64,000 nucleotides of DNA, taken from positions 40,898-104,897 of the forward strand of contig CABIVQ010000003.1 in assembly GCA_902362365.1 (NCBI GenBank). The letters run 5' to 3'. Positions 53,863 through 63,494 of this stretch are shown piece by piece. The notes below the pieces were generated by a model that saw nothing but the letters and a program-made list of their open reading frames with translations, was not told the origin of the DNA and did not search any database. Within the stretch, counting starts at the first letter, position 1, and each line of letters starts with the position of its first letter. This DNA comes from Clostridiaceae bacterium. Its GTDB lineage: Bacteria > Bacillota > Clostridia > Peptostreptococcales > Peptostreptococcaceae. The position numbers and the translations under genes were made by a program.

Positions 53863-54944
53863 TAATCATTTCCTCCAAAAGAGTAATTTTTTGTAGAAAT
53901 AAGATATAAGAAGAATGGTCCACCAACCAATGATGTTATTATTCCTATAGGTATTTCTATTGGAGGGAATAGCCCTCTTGCTGCAACATCGGATAATATT
54001 AAAAATATTGCTCCTACTAAACTTGATAGAATAATAAGCTTTTTATGATCACTTCCAGCTATTGTTCTACATATATGAGGTACTACAAGCCCAATAAAAC
54101 CTATGGCTCCAGTTATTGCAACTAAAGTTGATGTAAGTAATGTTGCTAATAATATTATTATTGATTTTACCAGTTTTACATTTATGCCTAATATAACGGC
54201 ACTATCATCTCCTAAAAGTAACACATCTAATGATTTAGACATTAAAAAAGCTACTACTATAACTACTACTAATACTATAAATGGCAATAATAGCACATCC
54301 CATTTTGCACCACCTAAGCTACCTATTGTCCAAAATAGTGCATTCTTTGCTTGATTTGAATTTTTTGCTGAATATATTAATAAGTTTGTAAGTGCTCCAA
54401 ATATAGTTGATATTGCCATGCCAGAAAGAACTAACCTTGTCGTAGACGTTGTTTTCCCCATTTGAGTACCTATGGCAAAAACTAAAATCCCTGACAATAG
54501 AGATCCTACAAATGCTCCACCTGTTATACTAGTTATCCCAAGTGTTGAAATTCCTCCTAAAACTATAACCGCAACTGCTCCACAAGATGCTCCTGATGAA
54601 ATTCCTAATATGTATGGTTCTGCTATTGGATTTTTCGTTACACACTGCATAAGTACACCACAAATAGCAAGACCCGCTCCACAAATAGCGCCTAGTATAA
54701 CCCTTGGCAATCTTATTTCCCATATTATATTTTCAAACATAGTATTCCAAGTTACATCAAACATTACACCATTTGATAACTTATTAAGCAGTACCTTGTA
54801 CACCACTCCAGGTTCTATGTAAGTGCTACCAACTGCTATAGCAACTATTATAGCTAATACTAAAAAAAAGCTAAGCCCTATAGTCCAAAATAAGAAACCT
54901 CTCTTTTTAGAGAAATTTACTTTATTTTCCATACTTATATCCAT
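53862..54944 (-). CDS. FecCD-family ABC transporter permease
   Basis: The membrane subunit of the importer. The 360-residue protein has about ten membrane segments and the family sequences IRLPRVILGAICGAGLAICG, NPIAEPYILGISSGASCGA and IGFIGLVVPHICRTIAGSDH. Both ends overlap the neighbouring genes by one base (TAATG), so all three subunits are translationally coupled. Confidence 0.93.
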   Translation of the reverse strand: MDISMENKVNFSKKRGFLFWTIGLSFFLVLAIIVAIAVGSTYIEPGVVYKVLLNKLSNGVMFDVTWNTMFENIIWEIRLPRVILGAICGAGLAICGVLMQCVTKNPIAEPYILGISSGASCGAVAVIVLGGISTLGITSITGGAFVGSLLSGILVFAIGTQMGKTTSTTRLVLSGMAISTIFGALTNLLIYSAKNSNQAKNALFWTIGSLGGAKWDVLLLPFIVLVVVIVVAFLMSKSLDVLLLGDDSAVILGINVKLVKSIIILLATLLTSTLVAITGAIGFIGLVVPHICRTIAGSDHKKLIILSSLVGAIFLILSDVAARGLFPPIEIPIGIITSLVGGPFFLYLISTKNYSFGGND

Positions 54945-55972
54945 TATTTATTTTCTCCATAGAAATATCCATACATTTTTTCTATAACTTTAGAATTTCT
55001 AACTCCTGGAGATAAGTCAGCTAATCCCACAACATATATCCTATCATTTTTTATGGCATCTACATCTTTAAGGGCTGGATGACTCTTTAAGAAGTCTATT
55101 TTATCTTGTACTGGAGAACCTGCAAGGTAATCAGTTACCACTATTACCTCTGGATTTTCAGCTACAACACTTTCCCATGTAGCATTTATGTATGGTTGTT
55201 TTTCTTCACCAAATATATTATCTCCGCCTGCTAACTCTATTAAGTTGTTTGCTAGACCTGATCCAACGGCCATAGCTTTATCTTCTCCTGAATCATATAC
55301 CATTACTTTTACTCTATCTTCATCTTTGATATTTCCAACTTTATCAGTTACAGCTTTTATATCACTTTTCATTTTTTCTACAACTTCTTTAGCTTTATCT
55401 TCTACCCCAAATATTTTACCTAATAACTCAAAATCTTCATATACAGTTTCTACTGTTGCATCCGGAGAATAAGATTTAGCTAAGAATGGAGTTATATCTT
55501 TTTCTATAAGCTCATCTGGAGCTCCTGTAGTTTGTTCATTTATAGACATATCCCATCCACTTACAAAGTCAGCACCTGTAGCTATAAAAGCTTCTTTAGA
55601 TATATTGTGTCCTTCTCCAATTTCAAGTTCTGGTATTTTTTTATAAGCTTCTTCAAATTCAGGAAGTATTGGATTATCTAAAAGAGCTGTTCCAACCATT
55701 TTATCCCCTAAATCTAATGCTAACAACATCTCTGTCATAAATTGAGACAATGTTACTGCTTTTTGTCTTGGAGTTTCAACCTTTACATCATAATCTTTTG
55801 CTCCATCTGAATAAACAAACTCTACAGTTTTAAAATTACTTGCTTCTACTGATGAATTAGGAGTTTCACTTCCACTTTCTTTAGAATTATTAGCGCAACC
55901 CACTGCAGATAAAGATATACCTACTATACTTAAAACTGCTAAAAATCTTCTTAAACTTTTGCTTTTTACCAT
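54944..55972 (-). CDS. ABC transporter substrate-binding lipoprotein (FepB/BtuF type)
   Basis: The extracellular receptor of the importer. The 342-residue protein has a lipoprotein signal with Cys26 in SAVGCANN and a helical-backbone binding fold (PRQKAVTLSQFMTEMLLALDLGDKMVG in parts, ATGADFVSGWD, VEKMKSDIKAVTDKV, NPEVIVVTDYLAGS). The ligand, whether ferric siderophore, haem, cobalamin or another metal complex, is not decided. GAGGGAG precedes the ATG. An IS30-family element starts 37 bp upstream and has split the operon from its former promoter region. Confidence 0.88.
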   Translation of the reverse strand: MVKSKSLRRFLAVLSIVGISLSAVGCANNSKESGSETPNSSVEASNFKTVEFVYSDGAKDYDVKVETPRQKAVTLSQFMTEMLLALDLGDKMVGTALLDNPILPEFEEAYKKIPELEIGEGHNISKEAFIATGADFVSGWDMSINEQTTGAPDELIEKDITPFLAKSYSPDATVETVYEDFELLGKIFGVEDKAKEVVEKMKSDIKAVTDKVGNIKDEDRVKVMVYDSGEDKAMAVGSGLANNLIELAGGDNIFGEEKQPYINATWESVVAENPEVIVVTDYLAGSPVQDKIDFLKSHPALKDVDAIKNDRIYVVGLADLSPGVRNSKVIEKMYGYFYGENK

Positions 55973-56009
55973 TTTTATTTTCTCCCTCTATATACTTATA
56001 TATTTTTAA

Positions 56010-57123
56010 ATGATAAATTATCATATTAAGTGCAACATCTAAAAATATGTAAAAAAATAGTTCACAAGTTTATGTTCATGTTACAGTAATAATAATCACA
56101 AAACTACTTTACATGAAAGGACATAAATTTATGAACTACAAACATATTACCACAAATGAAAGATGCTGCATAGCAAATTTCCTAAGTTTAGGATTGAGTC
56201 TAAGAAAAATTGCAAAACATTTAAATCGAAATGTATCTACTATTTCAAGAGAAGTTAAGAGAAATTCTACTAATGGTAAATATCTAGCACATATTGCATG
56301 TGAAAATTACGCTAAAAATAGAAAAAATTGCGGAGCAAAAGGAAAATCAAGTAACCCTACATTAATTAAATATATAGAAGATGGATTAGAGAAAACTTGG
56401 TCACCAGAGCAAATAGCCGGTAGGCTACGCCTAGATTACCAGGATGATAAATCTATGAAAATCGGTTTTAAAACAATATATAGATGGCTATATCAAAAAA
56501 TTATTGCAAAAGGAAATGTGAATAGATTAAGAAGAAAAGGAAAATCACTAAATCCTAAAGAGACTAGAGGTAAATTTAATATAGGCAAAAGTATTAAAGA
56601 TAGACCAAAAGAAGTTCGAAAAAGAGAAACTATAGGACATTGGGAACTAGATACTGTTGTATCTAGCAGAGGAAAATCAAAAGCTTGCCTTTCAACTTTT
56701 GTCGAGAGGAAAAGTAGATTTTTAATAGCTCAAGTTATGGAAAATAGGAAATCTTCAACATTCAACTTCCATTGCTTTACTGCTTTTAAAGATATTCCAA
56801 CTAATTTAATTAAAACATTTACAGTTGATAGAGGTAAAGAGTTTGCAGGGTATGTAGATATTGAAAATACACTAAATATAGATGTCTACTTTGCAGATGC
56901 GTATGCTTCTTGGCAAAGGGGGACAAATGAAAATACAAATGGATTATTAAGAGAGTTTTACCCTAAAAAGTTTGATTTTTCTTCTATAAATCAGAAAGAA
57001 CTTGATAATATTGTTACCATAATAAATAATAGACCTCGCAAGTGTCTTGGATATAAGACACCTGCAGAGGTATTTGATGCAACATGAATATAAAGTGTTG
57101 CACTTATATTGACAATCTATCAT
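56010..57123 (+). mobile_element. IS30-family insertion sequence, complete copy
   Basis: The element is 1,114 bp. Its ends form imperfect inverted repeats of 28 bp (23 matches): ATGATAAATTATCATATTAA at the left and the complement of the sequence ending GACAATCTATCAT at the right. Both ends contain AAGTGCAACA. The flanks allow a 2-bp AA target duplication. The left end is identical to that of a second copy at 63495. It sits between a divergent ABC operon and amidohydrolase gene. Confidence 0.88.
56131..57087 (+). CDS. IS30-family transposase
   Basis: DDE transposase of the element. It has an N-terminal helix-turn-helix (LSLRKIAKHLNRNVSTISREVKRN) and the catalytic core with Asp in HWELDTVVSS, Asp in TVDRGKEFAG and Glu in RGTNENTNGLLREF. 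The frame opens at ATG 56113 (324 residues), but AAAGGA lies 9 nt before ATG 56131 (318 residues), which I prefer. The reading frame is intact, so this copy may be active. Confidence 0.9.
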   Translation: MNYKHITTNERCCIANFLSLGLSLRKIAKHLNRNVSTISREVKRNSTNGKYLAHIACENYAKNRKNCGAKGKSSNPTLIKYIEDGLEKTWSPEQIAGRLRLDYQDDKSMKIGFKTIYRWLYQKIIAKGNVNRLRRKGKSLNPKETRGKFNIGKSIKDRPKEVRKRETIGHWELDTVVSSRGKSKACLSTFVERKSRFLIAQVMENRKSSTFNFHCFTAFKDIPTNLIKTFTVDRGKEFAGYVDIENTLNIDVYFADAYASWQRGTNENTNGLLREFYPKKFDFSSINQKELDNIVTIINNRPRKCLGYKTPAEVFDAT

Positions 57124-57201
57124 AAAAAATTAATATATTCTAAAAAAATTCGTATATATTCGTACTTTTAAAACACCCTATATACTTTTCATTCATTTTT
57201 A

Positions 57202-57230
57202 TTGATTCATCAACTTTTTTTCTGTATAAT
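57202..57230 (+). promoter_or_regulatory. promoter of the amidohydrolase gene
   Basis: TTGATT (57202-57207), a 17-nt spacer and TATAAT (57225-57230) form a good vegetative promoter, 31 bp before the start codon and outside the IS. Confidence 0.65.
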
Positions 57231-57260
57231 ACATATAAAATACATTCGAGGTGATAATTT

Positions 57261-58622
57261 ATGACACAATTATTTATAAAAAATGCTTACTTAATAACTA
57301 TGAACAACAATAGAGATGTATATAAAAGCGGTAATATTTTGATAGAAGATAATATTATAAAAGCTGTAGGTCATTTTGATGAAAGTATAGTAAATGAAAA
57401 TGCTGAAACTTATGATGCTAATGGCAAAATACTTATGCCAGGTCTTGTTAATACTCATGTCCATTTATCTCAACAATTAGGACGTGGAATTTCTGATGAT
57501 GTAGACTTATTAACATGGCTTAGAAATAGAATTTGGCCTTATGAAAGTAGTTTTAATTATGAAGATTCATTAATTTCTTCAACTGCTTGTTGTGTAGAAT
57601 TAATACGTTCTGGAGTAACTACTTTCTTAGAATCAGGTGGTCAATATGTCGATGCAATGGTAGAAGCTGTCGATAAAACAGGACTTAGAGCTTGTCTTGC
57701 AAAATCAGTTATGGATCAAGGAGAAGGTCTTCCAAAAGCTTGGCAAAAAACAACTGAGGAAGAGTTAACTACTCAAATAGATTTATTTAATAAATTTAAT
57801 AATACTTCAAATGAAAGAATTAAGATATGGTTTGGTTTAAGAACTATATTCAATAACTCTGATGAGTTAATAGTAAAAACAAAAGAATTAGCTGATAAGT
57901 ACAACACTGGTATACATATGCATATTGCTGAAATCGCAGATGAAGTAGACTTTGCAAAACTTCGTAATGGATTACCAACTGTTGAGCATTTAAATAGCTT
58001 AGGCGTTTTAGGCCCTAATCTACTAGCAGTACATACTGTTTGGCTTACTAATAGAGAACTTGACTTATTTAGATTAAACAACGTTAAAGTTTCTCATAAT
58101 CCAGCTGCTGCTATGAAAGTTGTTTTAGGGTTTGCATCTATTCCAGAAATGCTTGATAAAGGTATTCCTGTATCAATAGGTACTGACGGTGCTCCTTCTA
58201 ACAATAGAATGGATATGATGAGAGATATGTATTTAACATCTTTAATTCATAAAGGAAGGACATTAAACCCTACAGTTGTTAATGCTGAAAAGATTTTAGA
58301 AATGGTAACTATAAATGGAGCTAAATGTGCTTTACTTGATGATGTAATAGGTAGCTTAGAGGTTGGAAAGAAAGCTGATATGATTATTCTAAATCCAAAT
58401 ACTATACATTCATTACCAATGCATAATCCAATAGGAAATATAGTTTATTCTATGAGTAGTGAAAATGTTGAATCTACTATTTGTGATGGTAAATGGCTAA
58501 TGAAAGAAAAAGAAATTTTAGTTTTAGATGAAAATGAATTATTAATAAAAGTAAAAGAACAGGCTAATAAAATAAGAGAAAAAGCAAATATTAATTTAAC
58601 TTCTAATTTTAATATAATATAG
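57261..58622 (+). CDS. ATZ/TRZ-family amidohydrolase (nucleoside/S-adenosylhomocysteine deaminase-like)
   Basis: A cytosolic metal-dependent deaminase or hydrolase. The 453-residue protein has the metal site His66/His68 in NTHVHLSQ, HMHIAEI near residue 220, AVHTVWLT near 255 and SIGTDGAPSNN near 310, the normal order in the ATZ/TRZ branch. Members deaminate S-adenosylhomocysteine, 5'-methylthioadenosine, guanine or other heterocycles, and the substrate cannot be chosen here. GAGGTG precedes the ATG. It is a single gene with its own promoter and terminator. Confidence 0.85.
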   Translation: MTQLFIKNAYLITMNNNRDVYKSGNILIEDNIIKAVGHFDESIVNENAETYDANGKILMPGLVNTHVHLSQQLGRGISDDVDLLTWLRNRIWPYESSFNYEDSLISSTACCVELIRSGVTTFLESGGQYVDAMVEAVDKTGLRACLAKSVMDQGEGLPKAWQKTTEEELTTQIDLFNKFNNTSNERIKIWFGLRTIFNNSDELIVKTKELADKYNTGIHMHIAEIADEVDFAKLRNGLPTVEHLNSLGVLGPNLLAVHTVWLTNRELDLFRLNNVKVSHNPAAAMKVVLGFASIPEMLDKGIPVSIGTDGAPSNNRMDMMRDMYLTSLIHKGRTLNPTVVNAEKILEMVTINGAKCALLDDVIGSLEVGKKADMIILNPNTIHSLPMHNPIGNIVYSMSSENVESTICDGKWLMKEKEILVLDENELLIKVKEQANKIREKANINLTSNFNII

Positions 58623-58672
58623 TTGTATTTACCAATATCATATATAATATTATAATCTAAATACAACTTAAA

Positions 58673-58722
58673 ATAACTAAGGGTCTAGTTTACATAAACT
58701 GTATACTAGGCCCTTAGTTATT
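58673..58722. terminator. bidirectional terminator between amidohydrolase and NirB-like gene
   Basis: AACTAAGGGTCTAGT pairs with ACTAGGCCCTTAGTT (one mismatch) with T-rich flanks, between two convergent genes. Confidence 0.85.
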
Positions 58723-59370
58723 TTATATATATTTAATTAATATTTCTATGCTTACCCTATCAATAAAGCTAGTAAATCTCTCACCTTCTATAGCATTTTC
58801 TTTATAAAATTTAAGTACTTTATTAATAATATACATAACTTGATTTTCATTTAAATTTTCAGCTAATATATTATATTTTCTAGGATTTAATCCTCCTTTT
58901 CCACCTACTACAATAAATAATTTCTCATCAGCATTTGATAATACTCCTATATCTTTAGAATATGCATTTATACATGCATTTTTGCAACCAGCTACAGCAA
59001 TTTTAACTTTACCTGGTAGTTCCATACCATGAAATTTTTTAGTGATCTTCATACCTAATCCTATTATTGGATATTTTGACCTTCTACAAAAATTCGCTGA
59101 ACACACCTCAACATTAATTACTGAGCATATATTCTTTATTGCTGGTTCCATATCTAGCTCTTCCCAAATATTATCTATATCTTCTTCTTTTAAATTTCCT
59201 ATGGCTATTTTTTGAGCTGAAGTTACTCTTAAAGATGCATTATATTTTTTCGCTACTTCACCTATTTTTATAAGTTTTTCAGGTGTTATATAACCACCAG
59301 GTATTTGCGGTGTAATTACATATTTATCTTTTCCATCTATATTTTTTTGTAATTTAGCATACTTAGACAT
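58723..59370 (-). CDS. small siroheme/[4Fe-4S] nitrite-sulfite reductase-like protein
   Basis: The 215-residue protein is one sulfite/nitrite reductase repeat unit: a ferredoxin-like half (YVITPQIPGGYITPEKLI, RVTSAQKIAIGNL) and a cluster half with CSANFC (C-x4-C) and GCKNAC (C-x3-C), the ligands of the siroheme-coupled [4Fe-4S] cluster. Full reductases have two such units and 500 or more residues. Short forms occur alone in anaerobes with unknown substrates and partners. AAGGAG precedes the ATG. No other sulfur or nitrite genes lie nearby. Confidence 0.75.
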   Translation of the reverse strand: MSKYAKLQKNIDGKDKYVITPQIPGGYITPEKLIKIGEVAKKYNASLRVTSAQKIAIGNLKEEDIDNIWEELDMEPAIKNICSVINVEVCSANFCRRSKYPIIGLGMKITKKFHGMELPGKVKIAVAGCKNACINAYSKDIGVLSNADEKLFIVVGGKGGLNPRKYNILAENLNENQVMYIINKVLKFYKENAIEGERFTSFIDRVSIEILIKYI

Positions 59371-59420
59371 ATTTATCTCCTTACTTTCATTATTATCAAT
59401 ACATTATGAAATATCCTCTA

Positions 59421-60212
59421 CTACCATTTAATAACTTTATTAAAGCTATATTTAAGCTTATTCTTTTTTCTTTGATCTCTTATAATTATAGTCCATAAAA
59501 TAACACCCATTATTATATTCAGAGGGTTACATAGTAGAGATACTTTAGATACTTCTACACCAATTAATGATGATGCCATAAGGATAAAATTCCATATGAC
59601 ATGAAAAATTACAACTGGCCATATATTATTTAGCTTGATAGCTAAAGCAACAAATGAAAATCCTAATAAACTTGAATATATAACATTTATAATAGCTTCA
59701 ATTAATGATTTCCCCATAAATATAGTTGTAATATGTGCAATTGAAAATCCTATACTACTAATAATCATTGCTCCTATTATAGACTTATCTGATTTAAAAG
59801 AATTTAATATCATTCCTCTAAATATTACTTCTTCAGAAAAACCTGCTAGTGAAGTTCCTACTAAAGTAATTATAATTGTTAACCATGTTTCATAACTAAA
59901 TGAACCCAAATTTTCATAAATGCTTTGCACTAGCTTAAATCCCATAGGTATTAATATAAGTACATAGGGTAAAAACCAAATTAAACTTTTAAAATTAAGT
60001 TTCCCAAACCCCACATCTTTCCACCCGTAATATTTTTTTATAATATAAAATATATAAGCAGATGATACCAATTGAATTATTGAACGACTAACTAATTCAC
60101 CTGAATTATTTTCCATACTACTAAAAAAGTTATTATTTATGCTTACTCCAATTATCATGATTAGTAAGTATATTATTATAGATACTATTGCTCTTTTCTT
60201 ATTATCCAACAT
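59421..60212 (-). CDS. CPBP-family intramembrane metalloprotease
   Basis: A membrane protein of the CAAX protease and bacteriocin-processing (Abi) family. The 263-residue protein has seven to eight membrane segments and the three motifs EEVIFRG, FSIAHI and VVIFHVIWN, which give the Glu/His metal site. Function varies across the family, including bacteriocin immunity and protein maturation, and none is indicated here. GGAGGGTG precedes the ATG. It lies 50 nt upstream of the siroheme-type gene, in the same direction. Confidence 0.85.
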   Translation of the reverse strand: MLDNKKRAIVSIIIYLLIMIIGVSINNNFFSSMENNSGELVSRSIIQLVSSAYIFYIIKKYYGWKDVGFGKLNFKSLIWFLPYVLILIPMGFKLVQSIYENLGSFSYETWLTIIITLVGTSLAGFSEEVIFRGMILNSFKSDKSIIGAMIISSIGFSIAHITTIFMGKSLIEAIINVIYSSLLGFSFVALAIKLNNIWPVVIFHVIWNFILMASSLIGVEVSKVSLLCNPLNIIMGVILWTIIIRDQRKKNKLKYSFNKVIKW

Positions 60213-60354
60213 ACACCCTCCAATTCTATAATGACTATGTATAATTCACTATATTTTACCATAAAAAAAGAGCAGTTAAAATGCTCTCATCTAAATAACT
60301 ATACTATCTAACTCTATAGTTTATTTTTAATTTCCGTGGAAATATTTTCCCAAA

Positions 60355-61206
60355 TTAATTTTCATCCATAAATTCTAAAATACTACCATAAGCTTCTTTT
60401 GCGTCATTGTATCCATCCTCATATAATTTATTGAGCTTAGACACACTTTTTTCAATTTGACTTATTTTTACTGGTTTTTTCGGCCTAATTACAAAAGCAT
60501 CTCCAGATTTGGCTAATTTGCTTACTAAGTCTAAACTTTCATTGTAATTAATATATCTATTTTCTATAGCTTGTACAAGCTTAGGGTATTTTCTATATTT
60601 TCTTTTTACTGCATGCATAAATTTAAGATTGCTTTTTCTATATGTTTCATCTCTTGTTAATATAACTATATTTTTCTTACACCCGTTATTTATAGCGTAT
60701 TCTATAGGTATAGAATCAGCAACTCCTCCATCTAAAAGTTTATAACCATCAACTTCTACTATATTTGCAAACATAGGTATAGATGAAGACGCCTGTAAAT
60801 AAATAATTTCTTTTTCTAAATCTTTTAACTCAAAATATTCAGCTTTACCAGTTTCACAATTAGTTGCTACTGCAATAAACTTTGCTTTTGATTTTTTAAA
60901 AGTATCATGATCATAAATATTTAATTCATTAGGTATTTTGTTGAATAAAAAATCCATTCCAAATATGGATCCTGTTTTTATAAAATTTCTAAAGCTTAAA
61001 TAATTCTTATTCTTCAAATAATCTATATTTACATGATATGCTCTTTTATATTGCTTTGATAAATAAGAAGCTCCATTGCAACTACCCGCAGAAACACCTA
61101 CTACTAAGTCTACTTCTATATCTTTTTCTATAAAAAAATCTAGAACACCAGCTGTATAGATGCCTCTCATACCTCCACCTTCTAATATTAGACCTATCTT
61201 TCCCAT
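60355..61206 (-). CDS. patatin-like phospholipase (RssA/YjjU type)
   Basis: A lipid acyl hydrolase with a Ser-Asp dyad. The 283-residue protein has the oxyanion motif GGGMRGIY near residue 10, the nucleophile elbow GVSAGSCNG (Ser near 39) and the Asp in LDGGVADSIP near 160. The C-terminal part is basic. No signal peptide is visible, so it is cytosolic. ATG 61206 follows GAAAGGTG; eight earlier codons in the frame have no ribosome site. It is a single gene, divergent from the LTA-synthase-like gene. Confidence 0.88.
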   Translation of the reverse strand: MGKIGLILEGGGMRGIYTAGVLDFFIEKDIEVDLVVGVSAGSCNGASYLSKQYKRAYHVNIDYLKNKNYLSFRNFIKTGSIFGMDFLFNKIPNELNIYDHDTFKKSKAKFIAVATNCETGKAEYFELKDLEKEIIYLQASSSIPMFANIVEVDGYKLLDGGVADSIPIEYAINNGCKKNIVILTRDETYRKSNLKFMHAVKRKYRKYPKLVQAIENRYINYNESLDLVSKLAKSGDAFVIRPKKPVKISQIEKSVSKLNKLYEDGYNDAKEAYGSILEFMDEN

Positions 61207-61608
61207 ATAACACCTTTCTATATATATCACGTTTAGATTTTTATATAATACATATGTTTATTTAAAATTAACTTTTAATTTCTTTAAACCCTGTTTTTCA
61301 AAATAAATAATAAAATATATTTTTTCCATATTTATCACTTATAAAATAACTCTTTTAATTCATTATAATATATTTTTTTAATTGAAAGTAAATTATTTAA
61401 CTAAAAAATCAATACTTATATCATTTTTGTTACAGTTTTGAAATTTTTATCATTTTTCTACAAAATATGATATTATATTCCTATATTTATACATTTTATA
61501 TTAATTAAATAAGTATATATAAATTGCTTATGCTTAATATTCAAATTGTTTAAATATGTATTATTTTTATTAAACATAGTGTTAACTTGCATGTTAGAGG
61601 GAGGATTT
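61207..61608. other. AT-rich divergent region, patatin / LTA-synthase-like gene
   Basis: About 400 bp, very AT-rich, between two divergent genes. TTGAAA near 61437 could be a -35 box for the rightward gene, but no -10 stands out. I see no operator, RNA element or small gene with a ribosome site. Confidence 0.35.
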
Positions 61609-63480
61609 ATGCAAATAATAACTTATTTAATCACGGGTATTATATTAGCTCTAGCAAATCATTTTTTATTTGAAAAAAATAAAAAAACTTTAGCTATTGT
61701 AAATGACCTATTATTTTTTATCGTACCATTTAATATAGTATCATTAAGCTTACTAAAATATCTTTTCAGCAAGCCTAATATACTTGAAAGTTCTATATAC
61801 ACATCTGTATTTAGTCTTATATATATTGGTTTCACATTAATTTGTGGTGCAATATTTTTATTTACAAAATCAATATTAAACTCAAAAGTTATTTTAAGTT
61901 CGAAAATTAATTTTTCAAAGTCTACAGATGAATCAACTAAAAAAAGTTTATTAATAAAAGTTATATCTATTTTATTCTTTATAATCGGAGTCACTTTTAT
62001 CTTCTTTTCAAATTGGTTTATTGATTATTTTGGAATAATCACACCTGAACAATTTTTATTCAACTTAAAATCACCACTTAAAGGTACAAGTACTGATATG
62101 TTTAAAGAAATTTTTATGACACCAGTATTTGCTATTATAGCTAGTACTACTGTATTTTTAATCTTTATGAATTTTTCTTATGATATATCTTTGACTAAAG
62201 ATAGTATAAAAAAGAAAATATTATCAAAAAGAATCTTAAGTAAAGTATCATTTATATTAGCATTTGTATGCCTTGTAATTGGTGTACCATACGGTTCTCA
62301 TAAACTTAATTTATCAAAGGTAGTTAAAGCATATTATTCTAATTCAAATTATTTTGATGAAAATTATGTTGATCCACGTGATGTAAAAATGTCATTTCCA
62401 TCTAAAAAAAGAAATTTAATTCATATTTACCTAGAATCTATTGAAAATACATATCTTTCTGAGGAATTAGGTGGATATATGAATTATAACCTAATGCCTG
62501 AGTTAACTGAATTATCTAAAGAAGGTATTTCATTCTCAAATAATGATAAATTTGGAGGTCCATATCAAACATACGGATCATCATGGTCAGTTGCAGGTAT
62601 GGTAAATATGAGTGCAGGTATTCCACTAAAAATACCTATAGGTGCTAACTCTTATGGTAAATCTGGTAGCTTCTTACCTGGAACTATTACTATAGGTGAT
62701 ATACTAGAAGCCCAAGGATATAATCAAACTATAATGTTTGGAGCCGATTCTGATAGTGGAGGATTAACAACATTCTTCAATACACACGGTAGTTTCAATA
62801 TTTTTGATTACAAAGCAGCAAAAGAAAAAGGCTTAATTCCTAAAGATTATAATGTATGGTGGGGATTTGAAGATGACAAATTATACGAATATGCTAAAGA
62901 TGAGTTAACTCGTCTACACAAGGAAGGTAAACCATTTAACTTCACTATGGAGACAGCTGATACACACTTCCCTGATGGATATTTATCTGAAAATGTAGAA
63001 AATAAATACCCTGAACAATATTCAAACGTCATCGCTTATTCAACAAAAGAAGCAGTTAAGTTTATAAGATGGATTCAAGAACAGCCGTTTTATGAAAATA
63101 CTACAATCGTAGTGACAGGTGACCATTTAAGTATGGATAAAAATTATTTCAAGGAATTTGATCCTTCATATCATAGAACTATATTTAACTTAATACTTAA
63201 TGCACCGATAACAACTGATAATGTTAAAAATAGAGAATTTGCGCCATTTGATATGTTCCCAACTATTTTAGCTAGTATGGATGTACAATTTGAAGGAGAT
63301 AAGTTAGGATTAGGTACTAACCTTTTCTCAGATAAAAAAACCTTAATCGAAGAAGAAGGATTAGAATCTCTTCAAGATGGCTTAGAACGTAATAGTAATT
63401 ACTTTAATGATAAATTTATATCAGAAAAAAGAAATAGCATTTTTGAAAACACATTAGTAACTTATAGAAAAAATAATTAA
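61609..63480 (+). CDS. LTA synthase-family phosphoglycerol transferase (sulfatase fold)
   Basis: A membrane enzyme with an extracellular sulfatase-fold domain that transfers glycerol phosphate or a similar group to a surface polymer. The 623-residue protein has about five membrane segments in the first 230 residues, then a catalytic domain: IYLESIENTYLS with metal ligand Glu276 and nucleophile Thr281, FGADSDSGGL, ETADTHFPDG and VVTGDHLSMD. Length and plan match LtaS. ATG 61609 lies behind GAGGGAGG; the frame extends 21 codons upstream without a ribosome site. A second IS30 copy starts 15 bp after the stop. Confidence 0.87.
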   Translation: MQIITYLITGIILALANHFLFEKNKKTLAIVNDLLFFIVPFNIVSLSLLKYLFSKPNILESSIYTSVFSLIYIGFTLICGAIFLFTKSILNSKVILSSKINFSKSTDESTKKSLLIKVISILFFIIGVTFIFFSNWFIDYFGIITPEQFLFNLKSPLKGTSTDMFKEIFMTPVFAIIASTTVFLIFMNFSYDISLTKDSIKKKILSKRILSKVSFILAFVCLVIGVPYGSHKLNLSKVVKAYYSNSNYFDENYVDPRDVKMSFPSKKRNLIHIYLESIENTYLSEELGGYMNYNLMPELTELSKEGISFSNNDKFGGPYQTYGSSWSVAGMVNMSAGIPLKIPIGANSYGKSGSFLPGTITIGDILEAQGYNQTIMFGADSDSGGLTTFFNTHGSFNIFDYKAAKEKGLIPKDYNVWWGFEDDKLYEYAKDELTRLHKEGKPFNFTMETADTHFPDGYLSENVENKYPEQYSNVIAYSTKEAVKFIRWIQEQPFYENTTIVVTGDHLSMDKNYFKEFDPSYHRTIFNLILNAPITTDNVKNREFAPFDMFPTILASMDVQFEGDKLGLGTNLFSDKKTLIEEEGLESLQDGLERNSNYFNDKFISEKRNSIFENTLVTYRKNN

Positions 63481-63494
63481 AAATAATTTTTAAT

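Noticed and set aside
54103..54822. Plus-strand frames opposite the FecCD permease
   Set aside because: They are antisense to a conserved permease, and no ribosome site or family match is seen.
56008..56025. ATGATAAATTATCAT as a Fur box of the metal ABC operon
   Set aside because: The same bases occur at the left end of both IS30 copies, so they belong to the terminal repeat.
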